Positions 41,330 through 50,203 of a stretch of 64,000 bases of DNA are shown one piece after another. Source of the DNA: Desulfobulbaceae bacterium (GTDB lineage: Bacteria > Desulfobacterota > Desulfobulbia > Desulfobulbales > SURF-16); the NCBI GenBank assembly GCA_023230525.1, contig JALNXE010000008.1, forward strand, positions 1 through 64,000. The letters run 5' to 3'. The position numbers and the translations under genes are program-made. The notes beneath the pieces were generated by a model, which was not told the origin of the DNA, made no database searches, and saw only the letters and a program-made list of their open reading frames with translations. Each line of letters begins with the position of its first letter. Within the stretch, counting starts at the first letter, position 1.

Positions 41330-43160
41330 TGTTATTATCCGCGCCGAGGACCTGTGCAAGGTATATCGGCTCTACAGCAAGCCGCAATACCGCATGCTGG
41401 ACATGTTCGGGCTGTTGCGGACGGGCCAGGGCCGCTACACCGAACATATTGCAGTCGATCGCTTCAACCTGGAGATCCGACGGGGCGAGAAGGTGGCGTT
41501 TATCGGCCGCAACGGGGCGGGCAAAAGCACGCTCCTTAAACTGATCGCCCGAGCGATCGAGCCCACCTCAGGTCGTTTGGATGTGAACTGCCGGGTCCAT
41601 GCCCTTTTGCAGATCGGCACCGGATTTCATCCGGAATTCACCGGCCGTGAGAACGTTTACTCGTATCTGTCGCAATTGGGGGTAACGGGCGGGAAAGCCG
41701 ATCGGATGGTCGATGAAATTGTCGAATTTACCGAGTTGGAGGAATACATTGATCAGCCGATAAAGACCTACTCCACCGGCATGGGCATGCGGTTGATGTT
41801 TGCCACCTCCACCGCCATCGAGCCGGAGATTCTGGTGCTGGACGAAGTTCTGGGCGTCGGTGACGCATATTTTGCGCAAAAGAGCTACGAGAAGATCAAG
41901 TCCCTGTGTGAGGGGCAAGGCTCAACGCTATTGCTGGTTACCCATGATCTTTATTCAGCTATGGAGGTCTGTGAACGATTTATCTGGATTGAACGGGGTG
42001 CGCTTCTGATGGATGCGGATGCCGGGTCGGTGATTCATCGTTATGAGGCATCGATCAGGGATCAGCAAGAGGCCAGATTGCGGCGGCGGCACATGAAAGC
42101 GTTGAGCGAGAACAATCAAACGGCATCAAAGAGTGTCGAGGATAATCACTTGTTCGGTCAAATCCGCTGTGAAGGCAATATTCCGGTCGAGCGTGATGTC
42201 CCAATAGCGTTCATTCGAATCTTTGGCCCGCAAGGGGAGTTGTGTCGACTGGAGCCGGGTGTTTCAACAGATGGTGACACGATTAGGCTGTATTTGCAGG
42301 AAGGCGAGCACAACTGGGGAGAAGTATTGGAAGACTCCGGGCGAATCTGTCGATCATTCAGCAGGCATGGTTCGATATATCATCGTGCACCGTTCGTCAC
42401 TGGCTTTCACGATTTGGAAAAACTGCTCGATGGAGGGTTACTGGAGGCCGAAGTGGAATATCGGGATTCTAGCTCCACGCCGTGTTTAATAGAGTTATTT
42501 CATGACAATGGATTGAAACGATCTTGGTTAAGACTCGGAAATGACGGTTCCGGTGAGTGGCGGCGGGTTCGGGGTAAGCTGACCAGTGGGACACAACTGG
42601 AGGTGAGTCAGCAGAATATCCGTCGCTATGGCACACAAAGATTTTTCATCAGCGAGATTGAATTTTTGGCAGCAGATGGGACTCCGTCACATATTTTTGA
42701 TGTGGGGGACTCGCTGAAAATTAGGTTGGTTTACGAAATACGTGATCCGTCGTTTCGTCAGAGGCCGGTTATCCAGCTTAATTTCTTGAAGGAAGGTACT
42801 ACCCGCAGTCACCGTTTCGCGCTGGAAGGTCAGCTGTTTGATTACTCGCAAAATCCGCGTGGTACTCTTGAAATATTAGCGGAACCATTGTTGCTGGGAC
42901 CAGGTGGCTATTTAGTTAATGTTGTAGTGATGAGCGAGGGCGGGTATGCACGGGGAGGGGAAAAAGCCTTTTTCACGGCGAATGATAATCTGCTGGATCA
43001 TCATAGTCGTGCCTACGAGTTAGTGGTTCGGCCAAGCGATAATATATTGGCGAATGATGTAGTTTTTTATCATCGCGCCAAGTGGAAGCGTGATGGTCGT
43101 ATAATTTATGATGATATTTATCCCCTGAACGAATTACGGCAGAGAGTGACTGATGATTAA
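41322..43160 (+). CDS. wzt: Polysaccharide ABC exporter ATPase with C-terminal glycan-binding region (Wzt-like)
   Basis: Energises export and, in Wzt proteins with extended C-termini, reads the chain end. 612 residues: ATPase domain 1-250 with Walker A GRNGAGKST at about 63-71, signature YSTGMGMRLMFA and Walker B ILVLDEVLGVGD. About 270-612 is beta-rich: one segment about 285-425, then a Wzt-C-like sandwich (IFDVGDSLKIRLVYEIRD...LLGPGGYLVNVVVMSEGG). The C-terminal part is longer than in standard Wzt and seems to hold two binding modules. ATG 41322 overlaps wzm by 8 bases. Chain-end recognition fits the methyltransferase fusion upstream. Confidence 0.92.
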   Translation: MSDVIIRAEDLCKVYRLYSKPQYRMLDMFGLLRTGQGRYTEHIAVDRFNLEIRRGEKVAFIGRNGAGKSTLLKLIARAIEPTSGRLDVNCRVHALLQIGTGFHPEFTGRENVYSYLSQLGVTGGKADRMVDEIVEFTELEEYIDQPIKTYSTGMGMRLMFATSTAIEPEILVLDEVLGVGDAYFAQKSYEKIKSLCEGQGSTLLLVTHDLYSAMEVCERFIWIERGALLMDADAGSVIHRYEASIRDQQEARLRRRHMKALSENNQTASKSVEDNHLFGQIRCEGNIPVERDVPIAFIRIFGPQGELCRLEPGVSTDGDTIRLYLQEGEHNWGEVLEDSGRICRSFSRHGSIYHRAPFVTGFHDLEKLLDGGLLEAEVEYRDSSSTPCLIELFHDNGLKRSWLRLGNDGSGEWRRVRGKLTSGTQLEVSQQNIRRYGTQRFFISEIEFLAADGTPSHIFDVGDSLKIRLVYEIRDPSFRQRPVIQLNFLKEGTTRSHRFALEGQLFDYSQNPRGTLEILAEPLLLGPGGYLVNVVVMSEGGYARGGEKAFFTANDNLLDHHSRAYELVVRPSDNILANDVVFYHRAKWKRDGRIIYDDIYPLNELRQRVTDD

Positions 43161-44871
43161 GGATATACCCTTGGGACCGCTGTCTGCCTGGGAAGTTTTC
43201 CAAGACACTCGACGGGTACCACTGCCTAAAGTAGATGGAATTACTGTCCGTGCAGATGGGATCCGTTATGAGTATGTTTTAGGGTCTCCCGTTTTGTTCT
43301 TGTTCCCCGGAGTCTATATGTTGGGTTGTGAATCGTCGATTTCGGTGGGCGAATTAGCAATTGGGCTACTTGACGTTTTGCGGCAGGTGTGGCACGGCAA
43401 TGCTGCAATGGCGAGAAAAGGTAAACAAAATCTTGAGTTTTCTATTTTATTTCCTGCGCGTTACAGAGTTGTTGTGTATGCATCAAATCATGAGGGACCA
43501 TCATCAATCGAAGCTGAGCTTTTTAATTTTTCCCTCGAGCGCGTATCTGGTGCTTTGGGTGCTGTCAAATACCAAGCCCGTGCTACATTCAATTTTATTG
43601 TTCGATATTCGAGAGAACACCTAAAACCGAATTTTTATCATGCTCGTATATTTGCCCAGAAGCAATTTGCAACCCTTACCAAGACGGTGTCGCCGCTGCT
43701 CTCTTGGTTGAGGGTTGGGCGAAGTTATCAACTTACGGATTACGGCATTGTTGGGTACGCTGTCCGTTCTTTAGCTTTTGTGAAGGGGAGAAGTGGTCGT
43801 TGTTTCCTTGTGTCCTCCGATTTTGGTGATGACACCTTATCTTTTTTAGAATACTCAAGCCTGGGGTTAGGTCGACGGCGAGTGGTCCGCTTCCCGAAAA
43901 TGTCAGCCCCTTTGCCTTTAGTGGCCCTGCCAAGAGAGCAGGGTGATGATTTGTTGCTGATGGGACTCTTCAACCTGGATCAGAGCGGTACTGATGTCAG
44001 CATAACCTCCCTTGTCATGGTGGCCGAGATTGAGGAAGTGATACATTCGGGCGTTATAACCGCCCCGGATAAACAATTACCGATTTTGGCGGCCAGAGAG
44101 GGGTTTTGGGGGTATCGCGGTCTTTCATGTTTAGCCACGAAGGTTCCTGATATTTATTGTGTAGCGGCTGTAGACCGTCATGCGGGAATATTCCAGACGT
44201 TTACCATCGATATCGCCCAGGCGCCGCGCATTCTCACCACCTCCACTTTAGAGTTGCCTCCCAGACTTGAACCGATCGGAATCGGGGTTCTACGGAATGA
44301 AGATGGGAATCGTACCGCTTTTTTTCTAAATTCACGACATTTCGAGAACCTGTACACCGTACACGAGGATTCGAGCGGAGCATTGAGAGTCGTCGATGTC
44401 ACACCGCTTGGTGGACAAAGTCGAACATCCGTTGTTGTTGGGAACTTTGGAGAAGGGAAGGGATATAGCGTCGTTGTGGGACTTTGGGGAGGAGACCCTC
44501 TTGAGATGAATCATCCCCACCGGGGGCAAATTGTCATAGCGGAAATCGATGACAGCTTGCGAGTTAGCGGTGTGCGCCGATTTACAGCGGGCGTTCACCC
44601 GACGGATGTTGCCTGCGGAGATTTCGATGGTGATGGAGTAGATGAGCTTGCAGTGCTCAATTATGGAACAGGGCTTGGGCCGGGTGACAGGTCGAACTCC
44701 GGCGGAATCGAGATATTCAAGCATGTTAACGGAGAATTTAGGTGCGTTGGCCGAATCGCAGTAGCAAATCCGCGAATTGCAAAGGTTATGGATATTGACG
44801 GTGATGGTTGTGATGAGTTGTTGGTGAGTTTGTTCTTCGAAAAGAAAGTGGTTGTCATCAAGTTGATTTGA
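43153..44871 (+). CDS. Protein with shared beta-module and FG-GAP/VCBS-type repeats
   Basis: 572 residues, no known overall family. At about 39-135 it carries the locus-specific module (YEYVLGSP...GELAIGLLD...YRVVVYASN). The middle looks like beta-propeller blades, and at the end two calcium-binding loops are clear: DFDGDGVDELAVLNYG (about 490) and DIDGDGCDELLVSLFF. FG-GAP repeats normally sit in exported proteins, yet no signal peptide or membrane helix is seen. It overlaps wzt by 8 bases, so expression is coupled to the exporter. Codon and base use are AT-richer than in the upstream genes. It may bind the glycan beside the exporter (inference). Confidence 0.75.
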   Translation: MIKDIPLGPLSAWEVFQDTRRVPLPKVDGITVRADGIRYEYVLGSPVLFLFPGVYMLGCESSISVGELAIGLLDVLRQVWHGNAAMARKGKQNLEFSILFPARYRVVVYASNHEGPSSIEAELFNFSLERVSGALGAVKYQARATFNFIVRYSREHLKPNFYHARIFAQKQFATLTKTVSPLLSWLRVGRSYQLTDYGIVGYAVRSLAFVKGRSGRCFLVSSDFGDDTLSFLEYSSLGLGRRRVVRFPKMSAPLPLVALPREQGDDLLLMGLFNLDQSGTDVSITSLVMVAEIEEVIHSGVITAPDKQLPILAAREGFWGYRGLSCLATKVPDIYCVAAVDRHAGIFQTFTIDIAQAPRILTTSTLELPPRLEPIGIGVLRNEDGNRTAFFLNSRHFENLYTVHEDSSGALRVVDVTPLGGQSRTSVVVGNFGEGKGYSVVVGLWGGDPLEMNHPHRGQIVIAEIDDSLRVSGVRRFTAGVHPTDVACGDFDGDGVDELAVLNYGTGLGPGDRSNSGGIEIFKHVNGEFRCVGRIAVANPRIAKVMDIDGDGCDELLVSLFFEKKVVVIKLI

Positions 44872-44953
44872 TGGGTCGTCGAGTTATAAGTCGTAACCGT
44901 CTAAAAGTATGTTGGCTTGGTTCATTGATTCAGTTTTTTGGAGAGGTAGTGTT

Positions 44954-46156
44954 ATGAGTTGGCAATTGGTGTCTCGGGGTATCGTAAAAGCGATTGTCGA
45001 CGGTGTGAATAGGCAAGTGAGCGGCTCACACGAATTTTGTTCCATGAAAAACTCTATCCCATTTTCAAATATGGCGACGGATGATTGGCTTGAGAGCGTC
45101 AGGCTGTGGCTTAAGTATGGCGCACCACTGATTGCACAGGCGCCCTCGCGTAAGTGTCCTGTATGCTGTGGTGATGGTAGAGCTTTATTTAATAGCCACG
45201 ATGGGTATCCTTTTTCTGAATGCTGGTCGTGCGGGTGCTGGTATGTTCCTCATCAGATTGACGAGCGGCTTTTTGAAAAGTTTTTTGCGTGCTGCGGGTA
45301 CGCGAAGGTTCTGGCAGATAGGATGATTGAGAAGCGGATCGGTGCCGAGATGACACAGACCGATCAAGCGCGGCTGGAAGGTTATTTTGATGAATTGATA
45401 ATAAGTGTGCAGTCAGAATCGGCCAATATTCGTTATCTGGATGTCGGATGTGGGGTAGGCCATTCGGTCATGGTTGCGGGGCGGCGAGGTATTGATGCGT
45501 ACGGTGTGGATGTTAATAAAAAGGCCGTGGAAGTTGGGCGAAAAAAGGGATTGAGATTGTTTGATTCGTCGGATGATGTGCCGGAGAGGGAGTTTGAGTG
45601 GATTTCGTTTTGGGAAACGTTAGAGCACATGGTTGACCCATTGGCTGAGCTGAGTCGCTACAAGAATAGGCTTGCGCCGGATGGGCTTATTGCGTTAACG
45701 GTTCCCAATTTGAACGGATTAGGAGTGCGGTTGCAGAAAGGGGACTGTTCGTACGTTCACGGGGGACGTGCTTGGGCCGGTCATGTCAACTGGTTTAATG
45801 TTGAGTTACTTAAGGTATTGCTTGGGCGAGCCGGTTTGGATATTTTGTTCGTGGACGGTCAATTTGGACATAATTTATTTGATTTGATTTCGTACCTGCT
45901 TGGGGAGAGCCGAGCAGCGGCGGATTCGATAGCGGGTCCGAGGCACGAAATGAAGTTTCCGGTCTCGACTTTCGAGGCCGTTAACGCAATCGGCCCGGCA
46001 GTGACTCTTATGGAGCGGCTAACGCTGACTTCACCGATCATTAAGGTTGTCGCATGTCGTTCTGAAGAAGCAGGACGACTTAATGACGTGAGGGAGAATT
46101 TGAACAGGAGTAGGCGATCTGATTTGGCGGCACAGGCGCTTGTGTTGGGATCTTGA
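44954..46156 (+). CDS. Class I SAM methyltransferase with N-terminal zinc-ribbon-like motif
   Basis: 400 residues. An N-terminal Cys-pair motif, CPVC at about 76 and CWSC about 25 residues later, looks like a zinc ribbon as seen in several sugar methyltransferases of antibiotic and O-antigen loci. The catalytic domain follows with YLDVGCGVGHSVMVAGRRG, GVDVNKKAVE and FWETLEHMVDP. GGAGAGG lies 7 bases before ATG 44954. Base composition is AT-rich compared with the oxidoreductase genes. Substrate is probably a sugar of the polysaccharide. Confidence 0.85.
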   Translation: MSWQLVSRGIVKAIVDGVNRQVSGSHEFCSMKNSIPFSNMATDDWLESVRLWLKYGAPLIAQAPSRKCPVCCGDGRALFNSHDGYPFSECWSCGCWYVPHQIDERLFEKFFACCGYAKVLADRMIEKRIGAEMTQTDQARLEGYFDELIISVQSESANIRYLDVGCGVGHSVMVAGRRGIDAYGVDVNKKAVEVGRKKGLRLFDSSDDVPEREFEWISFWETLEHMVDPLAELSRYKNRLAPDGLIALTVPNLNGLGVRLQKGDCSYVHGGRAWAGHVNWFNVELLKVLLGRAGLDILFVDGQFGHNLFDLISYLLGESRAAADSIAGPRHEMKFPVSTFEAVNAIGPAVTLMERLTLTSPIIKVVACRSEEAGRLNDVRENLNRSRRSDLAAQALVLGS

Positions 46157-46280
46157 GCTTACTGTTTGTCGTTTTGGAGTCAGAGTTTGAGCTGCGCCGA
46201 TCCCCGTGAAGCCGTCTTGTCTGCCTGAGGGGGCGCGTTGCTATTTCGTAATTGCGATGTTAAAAGTTAGTTGGTGAAAT

Positions 46281-48155
46281 GTGAAAGTAATATGTGCAAC
46301 CCACTCGAGCAGGCCCTTTGTTGAAGCTCGGGCTTCCATAAATGCCCTGGAAACCAGGTTTGGCCATCGTGATGATGTTTCCAATGTGGAACTTATTTCC
46401 TTTCCCGGAACCCTGGATGCGATTCCGTTTACGGGGCAGTTGACTCTCTGGGAGGTCGATCCCGAGAACCCGGGCATCTTGCGTTTTCTCCATGCCTACA
46501 GTCCTGATTACAAGATTCAGTTCGCCGCCTTTGCTGGTTCAAAATTGCTTGTTTACGGTTCCGACCGCCTGGAAATTTTTGACCATGAGTTTAATTTGGT
46601 TGCAACGGTACGGGACCGGTGGATGGTTGGCGGGCATACGGTATATCCGGGAGGGGACGGGACCGCCTGGGTTACGGCGGCCCCTGCCAATGCAGTGCTG
46701 CAGGTCGATTTGGATCAGCTTCAGGTGGTGAAACGGATTCGGATGCCGGAATGCTACGGCAGAGGCATGCAACTGCGCGAAGAGGACGATCTGCATGCCC
46801 ATGTTATTCCCACCGACATTCAGCCGACCCACATCAACAGCGCGGTGCCATACCGTAAGGGATTGTTGGTGACATTCTGGAATCAAGGGGTTGTCGGTCA
46901 TCTCGGCTTCGACGGCAGCTATCGAGAGATCACTCGTGGGTTTCGTGGCGCTCACGGCGGGCGCCCGCTTGCAGCCACTGGAGAGGTCTTGCTCACCGAC
47001 AGCCCCGCCGGATTGTTGTGGTTCCTTGATTTCGAAAGTGGAACGATCCACCGGCGCCTGCAACTTGATTCACGCTGGGTCCATGACGCGGATTTTGTCG
47101 ACTCCGACCACCTTGTGACAGGACTTTCTGACCATAATGAACTGCGCGTAATCAAAGCGGCCACTGGCGCAGAAGTCAGCAGCATCGATTGCAGTCCGTT
47201 CGGTGCGTCGGTGATGTTTGTCAATGTTTGCGAGGTGAATGATGTGTGGCAACGGACCCTGCAAAACAAAAAGGTGGTCGCGATTGTACCAACCGGGGCA
47301 GATGATGGCCTGAATCTTGAGGATGTGCCGATGCCCAAATTGGGGGAATTGCGCTCATGGTCGCTGGTGGAGGGGTTTGGAGTGGAACTGGAGGTGATTA
47401 TACGCTCCGCCCGGGCGTTGCGACACGAATATCTGCTCCGCAGTGCGCCGTTTCTGTTGAGACAAGGTGATTATCGATTTGGTGCGCATTTGCAATGCCG
47501 CTTAGGCGAATTGATGCTTGGACTTCTGGACAAGCGTGGAAATCGATGGCTGGCCAACCCTGCCTTCAATGCGATTAATTCTAAGTGTGCAGTGAATTTC
47601 AGTCTGTCTGAGGACCGCATGTGCGAATTGGTGTTGAGTGCTGCCAACGCCAGTAATGCTACCCCGGTGGATACGGCTGTTCAGTCGATCTCACTACGGC
47701 GTGTGGTTGGCGAGGCAGACGGAAACAAAGAGGTAGATTTCAAGCAGCCGGAGAGCGCAACTGCGCTTAGCTGGCAATGGGCGAATCCATCCATCTTAAA
47801 GGAGGGTGCCCACGCGTTGGTGCTGGGGACGCCGGTTCGATATGATTACCTGCTCCAAAGTTCTAAACAGATGATGCGGCCAGGATTGTATCGTCTGACC
47901 GCCATGGTTTGGTGCTTATCTGGACGGGTTGTTGTTGGTGTGTTGGGCCCTGGCAGCAGTGGATGGATTGTCCAATTGGAGCCCTCGATGAACGGCGGTA
48001 TTTCTTTGATGGATTTCGAGGTAAAGGAGTCGGGAAAGTATCGAGTGGTGGTCAGTGCCAACAATGCGGACGGTCCGCGTCCGATCCAGGCGTTGATTCA
48101 GGGGGTTTTTCTCCAATACATATCCAGCCGAACTTCGGTGAGGCAGTCTGGCTAA
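46281..48155 (+). CDS. Beta-propeller-like protein with two copies of the shared module
   Basis: 624 residues. About 1-370 has the spacing of a propeller of repeated strands (KLLVYGSDRLEIFDHEF, GHTVYPGGDGTAWVTAAPAN, GRPLAATGEVLLTDSPAG, HDADFVDSDHLVTGLSDHNE). The N-terminal half is not assigned to a named family. Two copies of the module follow: about 382-475 (HEYLLRSA...GELMLGLLD...RWLAN...ELVLSAANA) and about 521-616 (YDYLLQSS...GRVVVGVLG...GKYRVVVSANNA). GTG 46281 is the start. No signal peptide is seen. It may be a cytosolic glycan-binding or scaffolding protein (inference). Confidence 0.75.
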   Translation: MKVICATHSSRPFVEARASINALETRFGHRDDVSNVELISFPGTLDAIPFTGQLTLWEVDPENPGILRFLHAYSPDYKIQFAAFAGSKLLVYGSDRLEIFDHEFNLVATVRDRWMVGGHTVYPGGDGTAWVTAAPANAVLQVDLDQLQVVKRIRMPECYGRGMQLREEDDLHAHVIPTDIQPTHINSAVPYRKGLLVTFWNQGVVGHLGFDGSYREITRGFRGAHGGRPLAATGEVLLTDSPAGLLWFLDFESGTIHRRLQLDSRWVHDADFVDSDHLVTGLSDHNELRVIKAATGAEVSSIDCSPFGASVMFVNVCEVNDVWQRTLQNKKVVAIVPTGADDGLNLEDVPMPKLGELRSWSLVEGFGVELEVIIRSARALRHEYLLRSAPFLLRQGDYRFGAHLQCRLGELMLGLLDKRGNRWLANPAFNAINSKCAVNFSLSEDRMCELVLSAANASNATPVDTAVQSISLRRVVGEADGNKEVDFKQPESATALSWQWANPSILKEGAHALVLGTPVRYDYLLQSSKQMMRPGLYRLTAMVWCLSGRVVVGVLGPGSSGWIVQLEPSMNGGISLMDFEVKESGKYRVVVSANNADGPRPIQALIQGVFLQYISSRTSVRQSG

Positions 48156-48175
48156 CTGGGAAGGAGTAACAGGAA

Positions 48176-50185
48176 TTGTGCGGTTTTGTTGGTAGCTATT
48201 TGCCGCTTGGCGGTGAGATCTGCGACACAATAGTCCTTGAGCGCATGCGCGATCGCATGATTCATCGCGGTCCCGATGGCGCAGGTCTCTGGCGGGCGGA
48301 GGACGGTCGCTGCGGCTTGGCGCACCGGCGCCTGTCGATCATCGACTTATCGGAGGCCGCGGCCCAACCGATGCCCAACCAGGATGGTTCTGTCATCCTG
48401 GCGTTCAACGGAGAAATCTATAATCATGCCGAGATCCGGGCTGAACTGACGGCGCTGAAAAAATATGCTTGGCGCACTGATCATTCCGATACCGAAGTTC
48501 TGCTGCACGCCTATGAGGAGTGGGGGCTGGATTGCGTCCAGCGCTTCCATGGCATGTTCGCCTTTGCCATCTATGATCGTCGAGACCGGGAGTGTCCGGT
48601 CTTGCATCTGGTCCGCGATCGGGTCGGCATCAAGCCGCTCTATTTTGCCAGGACTGCGCGCGGTGAGTGGCTGTTCGGTTCCGAAATCCGTGCCCTTTTG
48701 GCCCATCCCGATCTTACAGCGGAGATGGACCGGACTGCCTTCTGGCATTACCTCACCTTCATCGTCACCCCGGCGCCGATGACCCTGTTCAAGGGCATCT
48801 TCAAGCTGCCCGCCGGCCATTCCATCAGCATCGATTTTACCGGGCGCGCCGTGGCCCGGCAGTATTGGGACTGCAACCCTGCCGCCCTTGGTCTGCTGAC
48901 CGAGGCCGATCTCAGTGAGGAAGAGGCGGTGAAACGTTTGATGGACCTGCTCAGAAAATCCATCGAACGTCGGATGGTGTCGGATGTGCCCTTTGGCGTC
49001 CTGCTCTCGGGTGGGGTCGATTCCAGCATGAACGTGGCCCTGATGAGCGAACTGATGGAGCGGCCGGTCACAACCTTCACCATCGGCTATGAGGGTGAAG
49101 AACAGAGCAATGAGTTCCGCTGGGCCAGGCAGGTAAGCGAGCGCTACCGGACCGATCATCACGAAGCCTTGATCAGCCGCAGGGACGCCCAGGATTTTTT
49201 GCCGCTGCTGGTGCAGTTGCAGGACGAACCCATCGCCGATAATGTCTGCATCCCGCTCTACTTTTTGGCCAAGCTGGTAAAGGAATCCGGCACCACCGTG
49301 GTGCAGGTGGGAGAGGGGGCGGATGAGAATCTGCTCGGTTACTGGTGGGTGGAGCATTATCGCAAAAAGCAGGAAACGGTTTTCGACCCGGTGCGCCAAC
49401 GCGGTCGTGTTGCTTGGTGGCAGCGCCTGTGGTCACGGGGAAAGAAAAACCTGCCCGGATTTTCTTCCGAGGACATGGATATTCAGCAACGGGCAAGAGC
49501 GGGGCAGGAACTCTTCTGGGGCGGCGCGGTATGCTGGCGGGGGCAGATGCGTGAGCAACTGACTCCCGATACGGGGCCCTTTGCCGGGACGGTGGAGTGT
49601 CCGGTGGAAGGGTTGCTGCCCATGGCCTTTGGTGGGCTGGACAGCCATGCGGTGGTTTCCCACTATCTGGGTCCGTTGGCGGGAAGGCTGCATCATCCTG
49701 AGGTCCTGCAAAAAATACCCTATATGGAAATGAAGCTTCGCCTGCCCGAGCATCTGCTGATGCGGGTGGATAAACTGACCATGGCACATTCGATAGAGGC
49801 GCGGGTACCGTTCCTGGATCATGACCTGGTTGAATTCGCCACCCGCTGTCCGCCCTCCTACAAACTGCGTGACGGCATCGGCAAACTCCTGTTGAAAAAA
49901 GGCGCCGAGCCGTATCTGGATCGGGATATCATTTACCGCAAGAAGCAGGGCTTTGGGGCGCCGATGGAGTCCTGGTATAAAGACCCCGATTTCGGCGCGC
50001 GTTCGGTGGCTGCTTTCCAACGTTCTCGGCTGGCCAAGGATGGATTCTTCGATAACGGCTATTTCCTGGATTTGCTCAAGCACCAGATGGGCAGCGGCGG
50101 CGGCTACAGCTTTCATCTCTGGACGGTGATGAATGCTGTTTTATGGTACGAATCCTGGATTGAAGGCAAGAAAGACTGCTTTTGA
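48176..50185 (+). CDS. Asparagine synthase-like glutamine amidotransferase, first copy
   Basis: 669 residues of the AsnB type. The N-terminal Ntn glutaminase starts exactly at the nucleophile (Met-Cys-Gly-Phe), with HRGPDGAGLW, RLSIIDLS and FNGEIYNH. The C-terminal synthetase has the ATP pyrophosphatase loop LLSGGVDSS at about 277, VGEGADENLLGYW and EARVPFLDHDLVEF. In polysaccharide loci such enzymes are thought to amidate uronic acid carboxyls rather than make asparagine. TTG 48176 is the start, with AAGGAG upstream. A second copy follows 18 bases later. Confidence 0.9.
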   Translation: MCGFVGSYLPLGGEICDTIVLERMRDRMIHRGPDGAGLWRAEDGRCGLAHRRLSIIDLSEAAAQPMPNQDGSVILAFNGEIYNHAEIRAELTALKKYAWRTDHSDTEVLLHAYEEWGLDCVQRFHGMFAFAIYDRRDRECPVLHLVRDRVGIKPLYFARTARGEWLFGSEIRALLAHPDLTAEMDRTAFWHYLTFIVTPAPMTLFKGIFKLPAGHSISIDFTGRAVARQYWDCNPAALGLLTEADLSEEEAVKRLMDLLRKSIERRMVSDVPFGVLLSGGVDSSMNVALMSELMERPVTTFTIGYEGEEQSNEFRWARQVSERYRTDHHEALISRRDAQDFLPLLVQLQDEPIADNVCIPLYFLAKLVKESGTTVVQVGEGADENLLGYWWVEHYRKKQETVFDPVRQRGRVAWWQRLWSRGKKNLPGFSSEDMDIQQRARAGQELFWGGAVCWRGQMREQLTPDTGPFAGTVECPVEGLLPMAFGGLDSHAVVSHYLGPLAGRLHHPEVLQKIPYMEMKLRLPEHLLMRVDKLTMAHSIEARVPFLDHDLVEFATRCPPSYKLRDGIGKLLLKKGAEPYLDRDIIYRKKQGFGAPMESWYKDPDFGARSVAAFQRSRLAKDGFFDNGYFLDLLKHQMGSGGGYSFHLWTVMNAVLWYESWIEGKKDCF

Positions 50186-50203
50186 CGGAGTTGATGCGAA
50201 CAT

